From the NCBI GenBank assembly GCA_033032865.1, contig JAWHQI010000263.1, forward strand, positions 1,860,001-1,924,000: a DNA stretch of 64,000 nucleotides, in the 5' to 3' direction. Below, piece by piece: positions 10,073 to 21,553 of this stretch. Position 1 is the first letter of the stretch. Every line of letters starts with the position of its first letter. The translations under genes and the position numbers were made by a program. The stretch comes from Dactylorhiza incarnata (lineage: Eukaryota; Streptophyta; Magnoliopsida; Asparagales; Orchidaceae). The notes below the pieces were generated by a model. It searched no databases. It was not told where the DNA came from and was given only the letters and a program-made list of their open reading frames with translations.

Positions 10073-10300
10073 CCCTCTGTGTTAATTTTTGTTATTTAAT
10101 TTTGGGTCTTGGCCCGCCCGGTTGCCTACAACCGCGCCCGGTTCCCGGCCCACAGGTCCGCCCGCCCGGTTCCGCGGTTTTTAAGCGGTCCGCCGATGGA
10201 GCGGTTATCTTACCTGGGCCGGACCGGCTGGATGTCCGGTCCGCGGTCCGACCGGTCCGACCGGCCGGTCCGGTCCGGTTTTTAAAAGCTTGCACTGAAA

Positions 10301-10814
10301 TTAAAATTCAACAAATAGTTATATTATTAATTCAATTATATTGTTAGCTAAACCAACTATCATACACATTTTTTTTAATATTAAGCCCACGCAGAAAAAA
10401 TAAAGTGCTTAAAAAATTAACTCTAAATATTTTTTCCTGCTAGCCCTAAATATTTTTTCCTGTGCACAGTCAGTATTCATAAAAAAAATTAACTCTCAAA
10501 TATAAAACTTATTCAAAAGGATAAGACCAAAAAAAGGCTAAAACAATGTTTTTTTTAAATAGACAATAAATCAATAAAACAAAATTAAAAAATTGTAATA
10601 AAAAAGATGTATAATTAGGAAAATAAATGTTTCACAGAAAAGTACAGACATATTAAACAGTACAGAGACGGCAAAGTATCTCTACTTTAATTAGGAGCTA
10701 GTATTTAATAATTAGCTGAATAGGCACAAGATAGCCCGCGTAATACGCGCCCGTTACCGGGCGCGACGTACATGTATGCTCGGAGGAGTTTGTATAGAAA
10801 CTCCGCCATCATAA
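10301..10814. other. AT-rich intergenic DNA, no gene
   Basis: A-rich, with short duplications such as CCCTAAATATTTTTTCCTG near 10430-10460. Nothing else was recognised. Confidence 0.5.
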
Positions 10815-10972
10815 AATGTGGTTGGCATGACAATGGTTATGGTCGCCCCCAAGAAAAAAAATACTAATTTTGAACATAAAAGTGAATTGAGTTCCTTAGA
10901 TGTGGTCGGGCGTTCACAAACGACAGTTCATAACCATCATATTCACGACTGTCACCGCAGTGTCAAACGAGC
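10815..10972 (+). mobile_element. Tourist-like MITE, truncated copy 3
   Basis: It shares TTTTGAACATAAAAGTG, CGGGCGTTCA and GGTTCATAACC-like words in the same order with the 9562-9801 element, and ends in GTGTCAAACGAGCT. The left end is missing, so this copy is 5'-truncated. Confidence 0.65.
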
Positions 10973-11390
10973 TATTTATGAAGTTTACGGTAAGAGTATA
11001 GCAATGAAATATTTAGTGTTGTATTATTATCTTCTCATTTTATAAAAAATTTCAATTATATTGATTAATTTTTTTTTCTATTTTTATTTAAATTTTACTT
11101 CAAGGCTTCAAGCTATGTATTAATGAGATTTATCTAATTAAGATATTATATTTATTTGGTGACATTAATCAATTAGTATTTTATATAAATTATAGATAAA
11201 TCATAAAATTCGAGATGAGCGATGCTAGCTTTTTTATCCATTATAATGGACAGGTAAAATTTATTTGAATTAACAGAACCGAGTATTTTATTTTTTGATA
11301 TATAAAAAATTAAAAAGTAAGAGTTAATTATCATTTTGCTCAAAAGAAAAAGTAAAAAAATAATCAGCAAAAGGATAAATTACGCCCTAA
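10973..11390. other. AT-rich intergenic DNA, no gene
   Basis: No frame or repeat of note is seen. Small minus frames here are lysine/isoleucine-rich consequences of base composition. Confidence 0.5.
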
Positions 11391-11560
11391 AAATGCATGA
11401 AAAAGGTTTCCAAGGGGACTAAAGACAAATATTTATTATTATTATTTGTGGAATTTTTATCTCTTAAAATTTTGATAAATTCATGGGTCTGCGTCGACGT
11501 GAACTCACCGGTGGCGGAGACTGCGGCAGCGGCGGCGGACTCAGGCGGCTTTCTCTCCAT
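11391..11560 (-). CDS. Possible first exon of an unrecognised gene (fragment)
   Basis: A minus-strand ATG at 11560 opens a frame that begins MERKPPESAAAAAVSATG and runs into CCGGTGAGTTC, a good plant splice donor, near 11510. After that the composition turns AT-rich. An alanine-rich N-terminus followed by a donor is typical of a plant first exon. No downstream exon was found. It lies just past the fragment at 11639-12004 on the same strand, so the two may be captured 5' ends of two genes. Confidence 0.25.
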
Positions 11561-11638
11561 TCCGCGTTGGGATCCCTTTCGAGAAAGCGGCTTATTGATC
11601 TATAAAAAAGTAAAATGGATTAAACAAACACTTAACTA

Positions 11639-12004
11639 TTAAGTACTGTAAGAGCAGAAAAAGATTAGGTGGAAAGAGAGTACAAGCATTCGGTGACCGG
11701 CGGCGAATTCGACCTCTCCGGCGGTGGCAGCAAGGAGCGAGAGCTTGGCGACATCAAGGGCGATGTATCCATTAATGGATTTTTTCTCCGGCCCCGGCTT
11801 GCTCTTCCAATCCTCCGAGAGCAAGTCGTATATGGTTTCTGGGACGAAATCATTGTCATCCGGAGTATTACGCGAAGGATCGGAAACCTAGAATAGGCGA
11901 GATTCGTGAACCATAGTTGGAGGATGGAACAGTTCGGCGAAGACAAGTAATGAATATGAGCAAAGCATACGCCGGCACTCACCGTAGTTAGGGTTTCAGC
12001 CATG
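11639..12004 (-). pseudogene. Gene 5' fragment with two exons, function unknown
   Basis: An ATG at 12004 in good context encodes MAETLTT and ends at a strong donor (ACG|GTGAGT at 11983). A 96-base intron ends in TTCTAG at 11888. The second exon, in frame, starts VSDPSRNTPDD, continues through a block with ETIYDLLSEDWKSKPG and a segment ALDVAKLSLLAATAGEVEFA, and stays open to a stop at 11639. Matching phase across the intron makes chance unlikely. I do not recognise the family. With no further exons visible, it is a truncated or transposon-captured gene start, or a gene whose remaining exons were displaced by insertions. Confidence 0.45.
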
Positions 12005-12265
12005 GATTCGACTGATTCTTCTACCGGAAAGACGATGGCGTGAAAAACGAGGTGGCGATTTACAGTTAGCGGCCAAAATGGGTAACAGCACCAGCCCCGG
12101 CTCAGTTCGCCGGCCGTCTGCCCTCCCTTTAAAGGAATCCGAATCCGAAGCGATCGCGAGGGCAAGGTGGGAATTTCGCCGTGAGATGCGAGTAATTCGT
12201 ACGGGAGTTTGTTAGGAAAATGAGTATGGGGAACATCTCGTTGGATAGTGACCTCTTATTTAATA

Positions 12266-12655
12266 CCGCGATTGTTATTCCCACTACAGTTTTGCCTATC
12301 CGCACTTTTTGTATGAGTTATTATGCGCCTTTTGAAAATGCGTCTTGTACATGTATTTTCAGAAAAATTGTTCAACACGAAAGTAGTAGATCTCGTCATG
12401 CATGTACAAGACTTATTTTTAAAAATTCGCTATAGTTACGCACATGTTTCAATCAGGGCGGCAATACATCTTGTGCATGCATTTTTAGGAAAAGTGTTCA
12501 ACACAAAAGTTGTAGATCTCGATAAGATTTACAACTTTCGTGTTGATCACTTTTGCTAAAAATGCACGCACAAAACGTATTTCCAAAAGACGCGTAATAA
12601 CTAATACAAAAAAAAAGCGTGGATAGTCAAAACTGTAGTGCGGATAACAATCGCC
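12266..12655. mobile_element. Fold-back element, about 140-bp inverted arms, 7-bp TSD
   Basis: TTTAATA flanks both sides (12259-12265 and 12656-12662). The two arms are long imperfect reverse complements: the left GCGATTGTTATTCCCACTAC and CAGTTTTG blocks recur inverted at the right end. A motif around TTCAACACGAAAGT-GTAGATCTC is present in three copies, the last inverted. The 390-bp unit would fold almost end to end. The long arms and a duplication of 7 or more bp suggest a Mutator-like or Foldback-type MITE; no coding capacity is present. Confidence 0.82.
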
Positions 12656-12756
12656 TTTAATATTATTGTATTTATTTGTTGTGTTGCATTAAATTTTAAA
12701 ACAATTTTAGAATGCTTCAAATACACGTGGACAATTGGTTTGAGATAATATTTTTT

Positions 12757-12906
12757 GGGCAATGTTATAAGCAGTCCTATAATCGCTAAACACAGTTCAT
12801 TGATATTCGCTGTCTATTAAATTTAAGTGTTTTTAGGACCGTGAATAATCATTTTAAGTATTTTAAGACTATGAAAAGTCATCATAGGACTGCTAATAAC
12901 ATCGCC
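12757..12906. mobile_element. MITE-like element, about 25-bp inverted ends
   Basis: The left end GGGCAATGTTATAAGCAGTC and the reverse complement of the right end, GGCGATGTTATTAGCAGTC, match through a further six bases. It is 150 bp long and non-coding. A clean TSD was not seen. Confidence 0.7.
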
Positions 12907-13714
12907 TTAATATTTAGGGTATTAATTATGGGCATGCTTAATAGCAAATTTTATTTGGTTCCTAACAAATTATTACTAATAACAAATCATGATTTCACAA
13001 ATTGATTTTTCGTAAAACATTTTGTCATTGACAAACCTTATGAAACTTTAAAAAACAGGTGATGTTATATATAAATAGCTTTTGGCTATATACAAATTCT
13101 TGCTGTATACAAATTTTTGCAATTTGAATTTTATTATACACAAACATACTAAATCCAGTTCAAAATTATTTTTTATTAACTTAATATAATATCAGTGCAT
13201 CGAAATAGTAAGTAAACATTACAAAATATATAAAATTTAAGACATATAGTTGCCTTGAACCCCCCAAAAAAGTTATGAAACTTAGTGTTTAGTCATCTCA
13301 TCAATATTCGTCAAAGTGAATATCCTGTAATCCAAAGAGAAAAATTACAAATATACTAAACAAAAAATAAGCAAATTTATTTTTACTAATATTTTGAGTT
13401 AAAAGACATCCACATTTACTATCTCACTTGGTGTGAGTATTTGTTGATTTGCATTTGATAATCGGGATTTGTTATACCCTTCAATTTACTCGCTATTAGA
13501 TCACGGTTTTGTCTCCAATAGGAGATAACATGTGGTAAAGTACACCATTCGTGCATCATCAACTGTATGAAATGATTTCCATCTAAAAACTCATTTGCAA
13601 TAAGTCGCTGTGTAGTTGGCGATGGGGAATTCATCGGAAGAAATGTTACTATTTAATTTTGAAATTTGGACAAAGGACATTGATGAGGTTCTCCAAAGAT
13701 AGTTCGGTAGAATC
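12907..13714. other. AT-rich intergenic DNA, no supported gene
   Basis: A short minus frame at 13419-13634 has protein-like composition (histidine, tryptophan and proline present) but no motif I can name. It may be a relic of a transposon frame. Nothing else was seen. Confidence 0.4.
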
Positions 13715-14564
13715 TGAGATTTTTTTTCGCGATCTCGACCGTACCTCGCCGATATAATTCCATCGGGCTCATTCTCGCGCAATTCTGAGTCCGTTTAGTC
13801 TCTCAATCGGACGCTGGAACGCTGAAACCCCTGCGCGCTTGTGCTCCCATGCCCACAAGCCGCACCGCGTCCCGTTATGAGTGTCATGCACACAAGCGCC
13901 GTGCTCGCCGTGCGCAAGGACCGCGCTTGTACGACCCTCTTGTCGTGTGGCACAGAGTGTTGCGCACACAGAATGCCGTGCGACATTTTTAGCGTCCCCC
14001 GCGCAACATTGCCTCGTAGGGGGGCATTCAAGCCCCCGCCCCTAGAGGGGCACTAACTCAGCGCCCCCCATTGGGCGCTGACCAAGTGAGCAACCAATTT
14101 GGGCGCTGACTTGGTGAGCGCCCAAAATGGGCGCTTACATCATCGCCCAAACTAGGCGCTTAAATCATTGCCCAAATTGGGGGCTGAAATCAACGCCCAG
14201 GGAGGCCGCACGCGGGAGTGCGTGTGCGACTCTGCGCGCGCACGATTGCGAGCCTCGCGCACATCGCCCTCACTGCACTTGACTCCCACCGCCGCACTCG
14301 ACCTCCGTCGCCTCCCGACACCAATGTCGCCTCTCGGCGCCTCCGCCGCCTCCAGACGTCGTCGTTGCCTCCTGACACCGTCGTCGCCTCCTGTCGATGC
14401 CTTCCGACGCCGGCGCAGTCGCCTCCCGATGCCGATATCGCCTCCCGACGCCGCTGTCGACTCCCGAAGTTGGCGTCTCCTCCAGACGCCGTCGTCTCCT
14501 CCAGTCGCCGTCGACGCCCCCGGATGCCGCCATCGCCTCCTGACCGCCGTCGCCGCCTACCGAC
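13715..14564. mobile_element. GC-rich LTR-like block, left part (split by element E)
   Basis: It opens TGAGAT, T-run, CGCGATCTCGACCG, like the block at 7181. Inside are repeated GGGCGCT words at 14045-14190 and a run of CCTCCGTCGCC-like words at 14280-14560 that gives long frames on both strands. Element E cut it at 14564; it resumes at 44974, and again at 45904 beyond the hAT-like insertion, up to 46047 where element D begins. It is a target locus shared by three insertions. Confidence 0.45.
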
Positions 14565-15874
14565 TGTTGGATCGATTGACACCCTTAGAGGGGGGGGGGG
14601 GTGAATAAGCTAGGGAATAAAAATTCTTTGTAATAATGTTATGAAAATTACAAAATTGTTTTATAATATGAGAAAGGCAAAATAACAATTTAGCTAATTT
14701 GTGAGAATATCATAATAACCAAGTTTAGAAACAAGTACTAAATTGTTTTATGATGAAGGAGATTGAACTAAACAATTTAGATAAAGTAATTAGAATTTAA
14801 AACTTAGTAACCAATATTTTAGAGATAACGCCAAAGGAGAGAAATCAAGTAAACACAAATAGACATATGATTGTATTTATATAAAAAAGTGTTTACATAA
14901 ATTTGATTTCAATATCGCTAGAAATCGGAGGCGTACAAATGTAAATATCTTTTCCTTTTCTATACCGACTTGTATCATCACAAACCGGTTGGCTTTAGTC
15001 AATCCTTCCCCGGATATGGCCTCAAGCCGCTCTAGCCAATCCTTCCCCGGATATGGCCTCGAGCACCCCCTAGATCTAATCACCTAGAACTAGTTGCCAA
15101 CACAAGGCGAATTCCTCCCTAAGTCCTACCCAGATCTAATCGCCAACACAAGGCGAATTATCTAAACGGTTACAAAAATATATGGAATGAAAATAAAGAT
15201 AACAATAATAAATTCCCTATATGAGATCTTCTGAAGTCGGAGATGAAGGATCGTTGTAGCATGAGCGAGGTCGAAGTGATCGTCCTTCAGATGTAGCGTG
15301 ACGTTGTCCTCCTCCAGAATTCTCCTTAAGCTTTTAGTGGGAGATCCATCTTCGGCAACATAACAGCAAAGAGTTGTGGCACTTGCAATCTCTCTGGGAT
15401 GGATGGCCAAAACGAGAAAGAGTCCATCAATTTATAGAACTTGAAGATAGCGCCTGCGGTAGCTCCTAGTGCCTGCGGTAGCGTTCGTGTGGAGCGGTTG
15501 CGAAACCGTCGGCGGCGTGGCGCTGTGCACGAACTTGAGATAGCGCTGGCGGTAGCGCTCGTGTGGAGCGGTTGCGAAACCGTCGGTGGCGTGGCGCTGT
15601 GCATGAACTTGAGCGAGCGCCTGGCGGTAGCGCTAAGGAACCGCTGAGACGAAACCGCTGAGATGAAACCGCTGAGACAAAATGATCTACCGCGGAGCGT
15701 TAGCACTAACGCTGGCGGTAGTGCATTCTTCCAGATGTTTGAATTCAGTTGCTTTCTACCTGTGGAGCATTGCACCTATAGTTCCTGCACACTATAAACA
15801 CACGACAAACAAGATCAAATATAATTTGGGATTTGTTATTCTCAAACAAAGGGATGTGACACACATGTCCAACA
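14565..15874 (-). repeat. Element E, 3' LTR
   Basis: It runs from TGTTGGATCGATTG to GTCCAACA and aligns along its length with 43636-44968, which is 23 bp longer owing to small indels. It contains repeated TAGCGC and GCGGTAGCGC words and two near copies of a block with GGTTGCGAAACCGTCGG. The two LTRs differ at many sites, more than the LTR pairs of A, B and C, so E looks the oldest of the four. Confidence 0.88.
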
Positions 15875-16145
15875 ATCTCCCTCTTTTGATAATAACAAAT
15901 CCCCTTAGCAAGAAATCAACAATAGTGTTTATAGTATAGGATAAGCAAGATGATAGTGCAACTATAGTATATGATAAGCATGATAATGTGCATACTCCCC
16001 CTATCTTAATGCTCCCCATACATAAATGCAATTTATGTTTTACTCCCCCTAAATGATAGATTACATGAATTATTCTCCCCTTAATCTTCTATATTTCTCC
16101 TATATAGATTTCTTCAATTAATCTCCCCCTTTTGGTATTATCAAA
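15875..16145 (-). promoter_or_regulatory. Polypurine tract cluster of element E
   Basis: Next to the 3' LTR the minus strand reads AAAAGAGGGAGAT, the expected plus-strand primer. Further GGGGGAG-type tracts follow at about 15986, 16008, 16041, 16074 and 16121. The outermost one repeats the flanking sequence (a TTATC-AAAAG stretch before the purines). Multiple PPTs before the 3' LTR are a known hallmark of Sireviruses, and this supports the lineage call. Confidence 0.7.
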
Positions 16146-18142
16146 AGAAGGTAGAGTGAGGGTAGTAAGGAGGCATTTCTTATAAATGATAAAGCATGAT
16201 CGAGCTTTTGTAATATAGATAATGATAAAGATTTTAAGCATAGTATATATAAGAGATTTCAAATAAAAAGATAAGAGTTGTAAGCAAGCAGAAGATTATA
16301 AGAAACATCTTTTTGTAAGCATAAAAAGCATAAGTAAAAATATGAGTTTTAGTTCAAAATTGAAAGATGTTTTAACCTTTTTGAAATCTCAATGTTTTTC
16401 ATAAAGATACCAAACATGAAATGAACATATCAAGGAGAGATTATACTACAATGTTACTTAATTTTAAGTTCAAGAGATACCAAAACATTGTAGAGATCAT
16501 GCTAGGTTATCTAGTGCATTTCTTATATAAAGAGTAGTATAGATAAAACATTAGCATCCAATACTCATGAGAAGAAGTGTTATGAAAGATAATGATGTGC
16601 ACATAAGTGTATTTTGAGCAATATTAACAATTGATTTAAATCACAAAATACAAGACATATGTAGAGTAAAGTGCACAATAAAACACAAGTATATCAACTT
16701 TCACACACTTTTAATACACATAATTTTTAACAAAGTGGTGTAGTAACCAAGGTTTGCACAAGACACTTTACTATTCTTTCCAAGGTTCTCAACTTCACAA
16801 TGCTTATGAAGACTTATCAGGAGGTTCAAGTAGTGCTTGGTGGAGTTATATTTGTCTACATATATAATTTTTTGTTCACATGTGTGAGACAACATTCTCT
16901 GAATACACTTGTTTTGCAAACCCATTTTTTTTAACTTAACCACTTTTCTAAATTTTATAAGTGCAATTTAAATGTAGTGTAAGCAATAAACTTATGCAAA
17001 TTTTAATTCATTGTACAAATACAATACACAAGCAAGCATTTTTAGATTTAAACACACATGTTGATTACCAAAATAAGTGAGTGAAAGGTATCATTATCAA
17101 ACATAATACATTTACTCATACTTAGAGGCATGCTAAGCTTGGTTCTACACATATTTTTCAATACAATTGATGCACTTTAAATAGATATATCAAAACATGA
17201 TAAACAAAACAATGTTCATAGTAATTTGAAGGAATAAATTTTAACATTGTAGATAATTCTAAATGATAGAATGCATACATGCTTGATATTAGCAATAAAG
17301 ATCATACAGTTTTTTTTGTTTTGAAAAGTTTTAATGAAAAAAAAACACAAACATAATTTTGTATTTTTGAATTTTAAAGTTTTGTAGTTGATTTTTCATA
17401 ATATAAATAAAAACAGAAAACCATAAAAACGTATTTTTATATTTTTGAATTTTGAAATTTTTATAATTGTTTTTTCATAATATGAATAAAACAAAAATAA
17501 CAAAAGTCAGAAACACAACAAACAAGTAGTACATATAAACTAACATATTTTTATAGATTTTTAGAAATTTTAAAACACAGAAAAATCACAAACCCACGCT
17601 AGCGCCGACGCTAGTGCTAGCGCGACAAACAATACTTGATTTTTTGGGAATTTTAAAAATCTGATTTTTTATATTTATTAAGTGTCCTTAGAGTAGTCTT
17701 ATGCACAAATTTTGTAATTTTTGGAGATGTCTTGATTGCTCAAATTTGTATAAAACTTTAGCTTTTTCAAATACATGTGTTTTACAAAAACATTTAAGCT
17801 CAAAAATATAAATTATGCAAACACAAGAGGACATTTTTTATTAAACAACCCAAAATATACATGATTTAAGTGATAAGTAAATAAAATGATCATGCAAAGA
17901 GTAATATAAGTATGTCCTAAGATTAAAGACTACCCCGACTAAATGTCTACACCCTAGCCCCATACTAAGTGACGGATGAGCATGAGGAGCTGCACACATG
18001 CCGTATGTTGGAGTGTTAATCCCATATGCACACACTAGAGAACGCTCAACCTAGCACTCTTTCCCCCTAGTGCCTCGCAAGGCCCCACTGGAACCCTCCC
18101 CGGTTAAGGATAAGACATGACTTAGAGGTTAGGTCTCTAATG
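15875..18142 (-). other. Element E internal, non-coding AT-rich part
   Basis: Apart from the PPT cluster no frame of note is seen. A short GC-rich island at about 17592-17632 contains CGCTAGCG and GCTAGTGCTAGCGC, echoing words in the E LTR. In an autonomous element this position would lie downstream of pol. Confidence 0.6.
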
Positions 18143-18147
18143 CATAC

Positions 18148-19814
18148 TGATGCGATAATTCGGCAAGTGCACCGGTCGCGCAAGTAATAATAATGGGGAA
18201 AATCCCCGAGTGTCGGTCTCTTGAGGAACACAGTAAGGTGGAGTTAGGTTTCGAGGAAGGACTTGAGATTGAAGTCCTTAGATCGGATGGAATGCGGGGG
18301 AGTTGGGTTGGCTTTTGGAAAATAAAATAAAAGCTATCAACTACTCCTATGCAATGCCGCTATGCAATGCTTCGCTTGGCGGGATGGAGACTAGGCAGGC
18401 CTTGAGCGCGCTGCGTCGAAAGGGCGGATGGACGAGTAGGCAAGCGGAATCGAACTGTGCAGGTCTTGAGCGCACTGCTTCGTTAGGCGGGATGGAATAC
18501 GGGCCGCGATGCCACGCTTCGGTAGGCGGATGGACGAGTAGGCTAGCGGAGTGAGGGTCGCAAGCACCTCGTCGACAAGCACGCCACTAGCAATTGCTAG
18601 TGCGGCACCGGACACGGTGGTGGAGTGGAAAAGGGATGGTGGCGCACCTCATAAACACATAAACCACAAAAGCATTTCACAACAACATGAAATATATATA
18701 AATAAAAGCAAGTTTAAGTGCTCTTCATCAAAATACACAAGATCTAGCTATTACAACAATCAATAAGAGAAGAATAAGGCAAGAAATCGACCGAATCCGA
18801 AGGCTCGTTGTAGATTCACGGTTGGAATCGCCGGGTTGTCAATCCGCGTCCAAGCTCGGTCCGCAACTACGTCCGGGGTAGAGAGAGCTGTCACGACTCT
18901 CCAATGGACCCGTCTTCTTCGTGTCACGACCCGGTAGAGGTTGCAAACTTCCTCTTGCTCGATGGAGATGGCGGCTAGATCTCTCTTTGAAGCTCTTGGA
19001 TGAAGGAGGAGGCCGAGAGGAAACTCCGGCTCAAGATTGGCGTGAAGAACAAGCCCGGAGCACCTCCAGATGGTGGGCGGCGGTGGAGGGGCGAAATCGG
19101 ACGAAACCAGGCGGAAAACGGCGGAAGAAAGCGGGCGTCCTGACCTAAATCGCGAGCAGGGAATTTATAGGCGCTGGAATTAAACAGTGCGCACGGTCAT
19201 TGGCGCATGCACGACCAGTGGTCGTGCGCACTAGAATCCTGTGATCGTGCGCTCTGCCTGGACGGAACCTGCAAAGACAGAAATTATAAAATAACATGTT
19301 CGCACGACCAGTGGCGCACGGCCGGTGGTCGTGCGCACTGGAGTTGATGGTCGTGCGCAATACAGCAAACAGAACTCAGAATTTCAATGATAAGTGCGCA
19401 CGAGCAGTGGCGCACGACCAGTGGTCGTGCGCACTGGCGTTGGTGGTCGTGCGCACTGCACCAAACAGAACTCGTGAAAAAGGGTTAAGCGCACACGATC
19501 AGTGGCGCACGACCAGTGGTCGTGCGCAATAGAACCGGTGATCGTGCGCAGTGTTCCTGTGCAGAATTGCACCGGGAACACCTGCACGACTCCCATTCCA
19601 GCACAACCACACAGATCTAGCCACTGAAAGTGGCACTTAACAGCACATGAATACTACTAATGACAATAAGCACGAAAATCACACCAAAGTGGGCCTAGAT
19701 GTGCACCTAGCATGGATTATCAAATATAAGCTATAACAAGGCTATAGTGCGGTGAATTGACTAAATAAATGGCCTAGATGAGTCCATAAAAGTGTATATG
19801 ATCAGGACTCATCA
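18148..19814 (-). repeat. Element A, LTR 1 (outer left)
   Basis: 1667 bp, beginning TGATGCGATAATTCGG and ending GACTCATCA on the plus strand. It shares with LTR 3 the longer GGCGCATGCACGACC form near 19200. It contains duplicated GGATGGACGAGTAGGC blocks (18426 and 18528) and a palindrome array at 19185-19560. Confidence 0.93.
19185..19560. repeat. Array of nested palindromes in element A LTR
   Basis: Four units spaced about 100 bp apart each centre on GCGCACGACCA-G-TGGTCGTGCGC or a close variant, a perfect 11-bp stem with one base at the tip. Outer words GTGCGCACGA and TCGTGCGCAC pair around it, giving nested stems. Equivalent arrays lie at about 24045-24410 and 28905-29275 in the other LTRs. 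In retroelement terms the array lies in the minus-strand U3 half of the LTR, where enhancers usually sit. Confidence 0.85.
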
Positions 19815-21553
19815 CACCCCCAGACTTACCTGTTTGCGCGTCCCGAGCAAACAAATTCTAAGCGAACTAGGAAAGAACAGTAGATGGCTTAATGATTACA
19901 CTACAGAGTACCATGCGAAGTCGCATGCTCACGTGCATAAGAAAAATAGTAGAAAAGATTTCTGATTATAAAAACAGTTTATATATTTCTAAAAGAGTAA
20001 AAGCATATTACAACTACTCAAAATGGTGAGCTACGGTGAATCATTCGGTCATGCATACGGAGAAAGTAAACTAAACGCTGAGACGAGCATTGCTCAAGAT
20101 CGGGATGCGGGAAAAACTCCACTGAAATCCATCAGTGTCGGTGACCATAAGCTTGCCCGGTCACATTCTCTCCACGGCACTGGTTTGACTCAAATGCGTG
20201 AATCAATAGGACTTTAGGTTTTAAATGAGGCTTGGGTTTAGGTGAGGATAAACAAAGATGAAAACGACGGCTCAAGCACTAAACCCAAATGAGCTAATGC
20301 AGGAAACTATCCTCATTCACCACACGAACACGCGGGTACACAACACCCCCAGACTTGGACTTAACAGCATGGGTGTGTGCACCGCCTACTCCCAATACAT
20401 AATATTTCTACATGATTTTTCAATAAAACTCATTTTTTCTTTCTTCTCATTTTTTCTTCTTTTCTTTTTCTCATTTTTTTCTTTTCTTATCATTTTCAGC
20501 AAATAAACAAAAGGACACATCCACAACTTCACAAACATATTACCACATCAACAACCCAACTCATGAAAATAATAAACAGCTAAAGCTCAAATTTTTGGGT
20601 GTGCGACTAGGATTGGCTTTTGGGCTTTGGTGAAATAAAAGTGGGGCTGAATCAAAGAACGGGTAGGCACAACTGGGCTAGCGAGGATATAGCGGTAGGG
20701 ATAGGCACAAAGGCTCAACTGGGCCAAAATGATGGCCTATATCACATTCACACAATTGACTAACCGTATACCCATGCTTCAAGAATCGCTTGGGGCAAGT
20801 TCTAGCCACCGAGAAAGATTCTCCTTTCTCCCGACTCAAGCAATACGAATCTAGCGATCGTTTACACACATCCCTATGCTACCGTTTGATTCACACCGGA
20901 TTCACCATTTGAGTAGAGTAAACAACATTTACACTAATAGAGAAAAATATAAAACCATAGTATAAAAAGAAGTCTACTCTACACAAATTTCTATGCAACC
21001 GAGCACTCGACTAGGAGCACTACGGGAGTCAACATTTTACTCTGCTACATAGTCCTAAGCCATCACCTAGACTTTCCCAAATAAGCAGAAGAATTAAATT
21101 CACAACAGAGCAAGCAAACAGATGAGTACGCGCTCAAGTGGGTGATGTGGTGTGCAATGAAAATAAACAAAACATTTTAAATGAAATCTTCTAGCATGCA
21201 GTGCGATAGTGCACGTGAGCGGGTAAACAAAATTACTCTCCCCCAGACTTAAACTAAACAATCCACAGAATATATGACATGAAAATCAGAAAAAGATAGG
21301 GAAAGAGAGTACCCAGTGCTCAGAAATGAGCACTCCAGAAGATTGGCGTTTAAACCACGACTAAGCTGCAGCATCCGCCATCCAGAAGAAGTACCTGTAG
21401 GGGTCAGCTCCGCAAAACAAAAGAAACAGAAAAAGATAAACTACAATACTACAGCTAACTAAACAAGATTGAATAAAATAAAATGCATGAAAAGTAAGAT
21501 AACTACTGAGGTTATTGTCATCCCAGCACGACTTATTTTAACAACTAAAGGTT
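19815..21553 (-). other. Element A internal region 1, non-coding 3' part with PPT
   Basis: Directly beside the LTR the minus strand reads AGTCTGGGGGTG (19815-19826), the polypurine tract. The remainder carries no frame that is supported in both copies beyond short ones. A pyrimidine-rich run of TTTTCTTC words lies at 20430-20505. Confidence 0.75.

Larger units (their letters stand above)
9333..10292. mobile_element. Non-autonomous hAT element with 8-bp TSD
   Basis: CACTGAAA stands on both sides (9325-9332 and 10293-10300), an exact 8-bp duplication as made by hAT transposases. The ends CAAGGTTTTGAAAATCGG and the reverse complement of the right end, CAAGCTTTTAAAAACCGG, pair well. The subterminal regions are packed with CCGG, CGGTCC and AACCGG words, as hAT subterminal repeats often are. 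No transposase is present. A Tourist-like MITE and a tRNA-like block lie inside. Confidence 0.88.

Noticed and set aside
14168..14608. Four overlapping arginine/serine-rich frames as genes
   Set aside because: They come from CCTCCGTCGCC-type low-complexity sequence; all frames of both strands are open, and the stretch is cut by element E.
18303..19596. Frames in the LTRs of element A as small genes
   Set aside because: They recur in each LTR, change in length with small indels and follow the palindrome and GGATGGACGAGTAGGC repeats.
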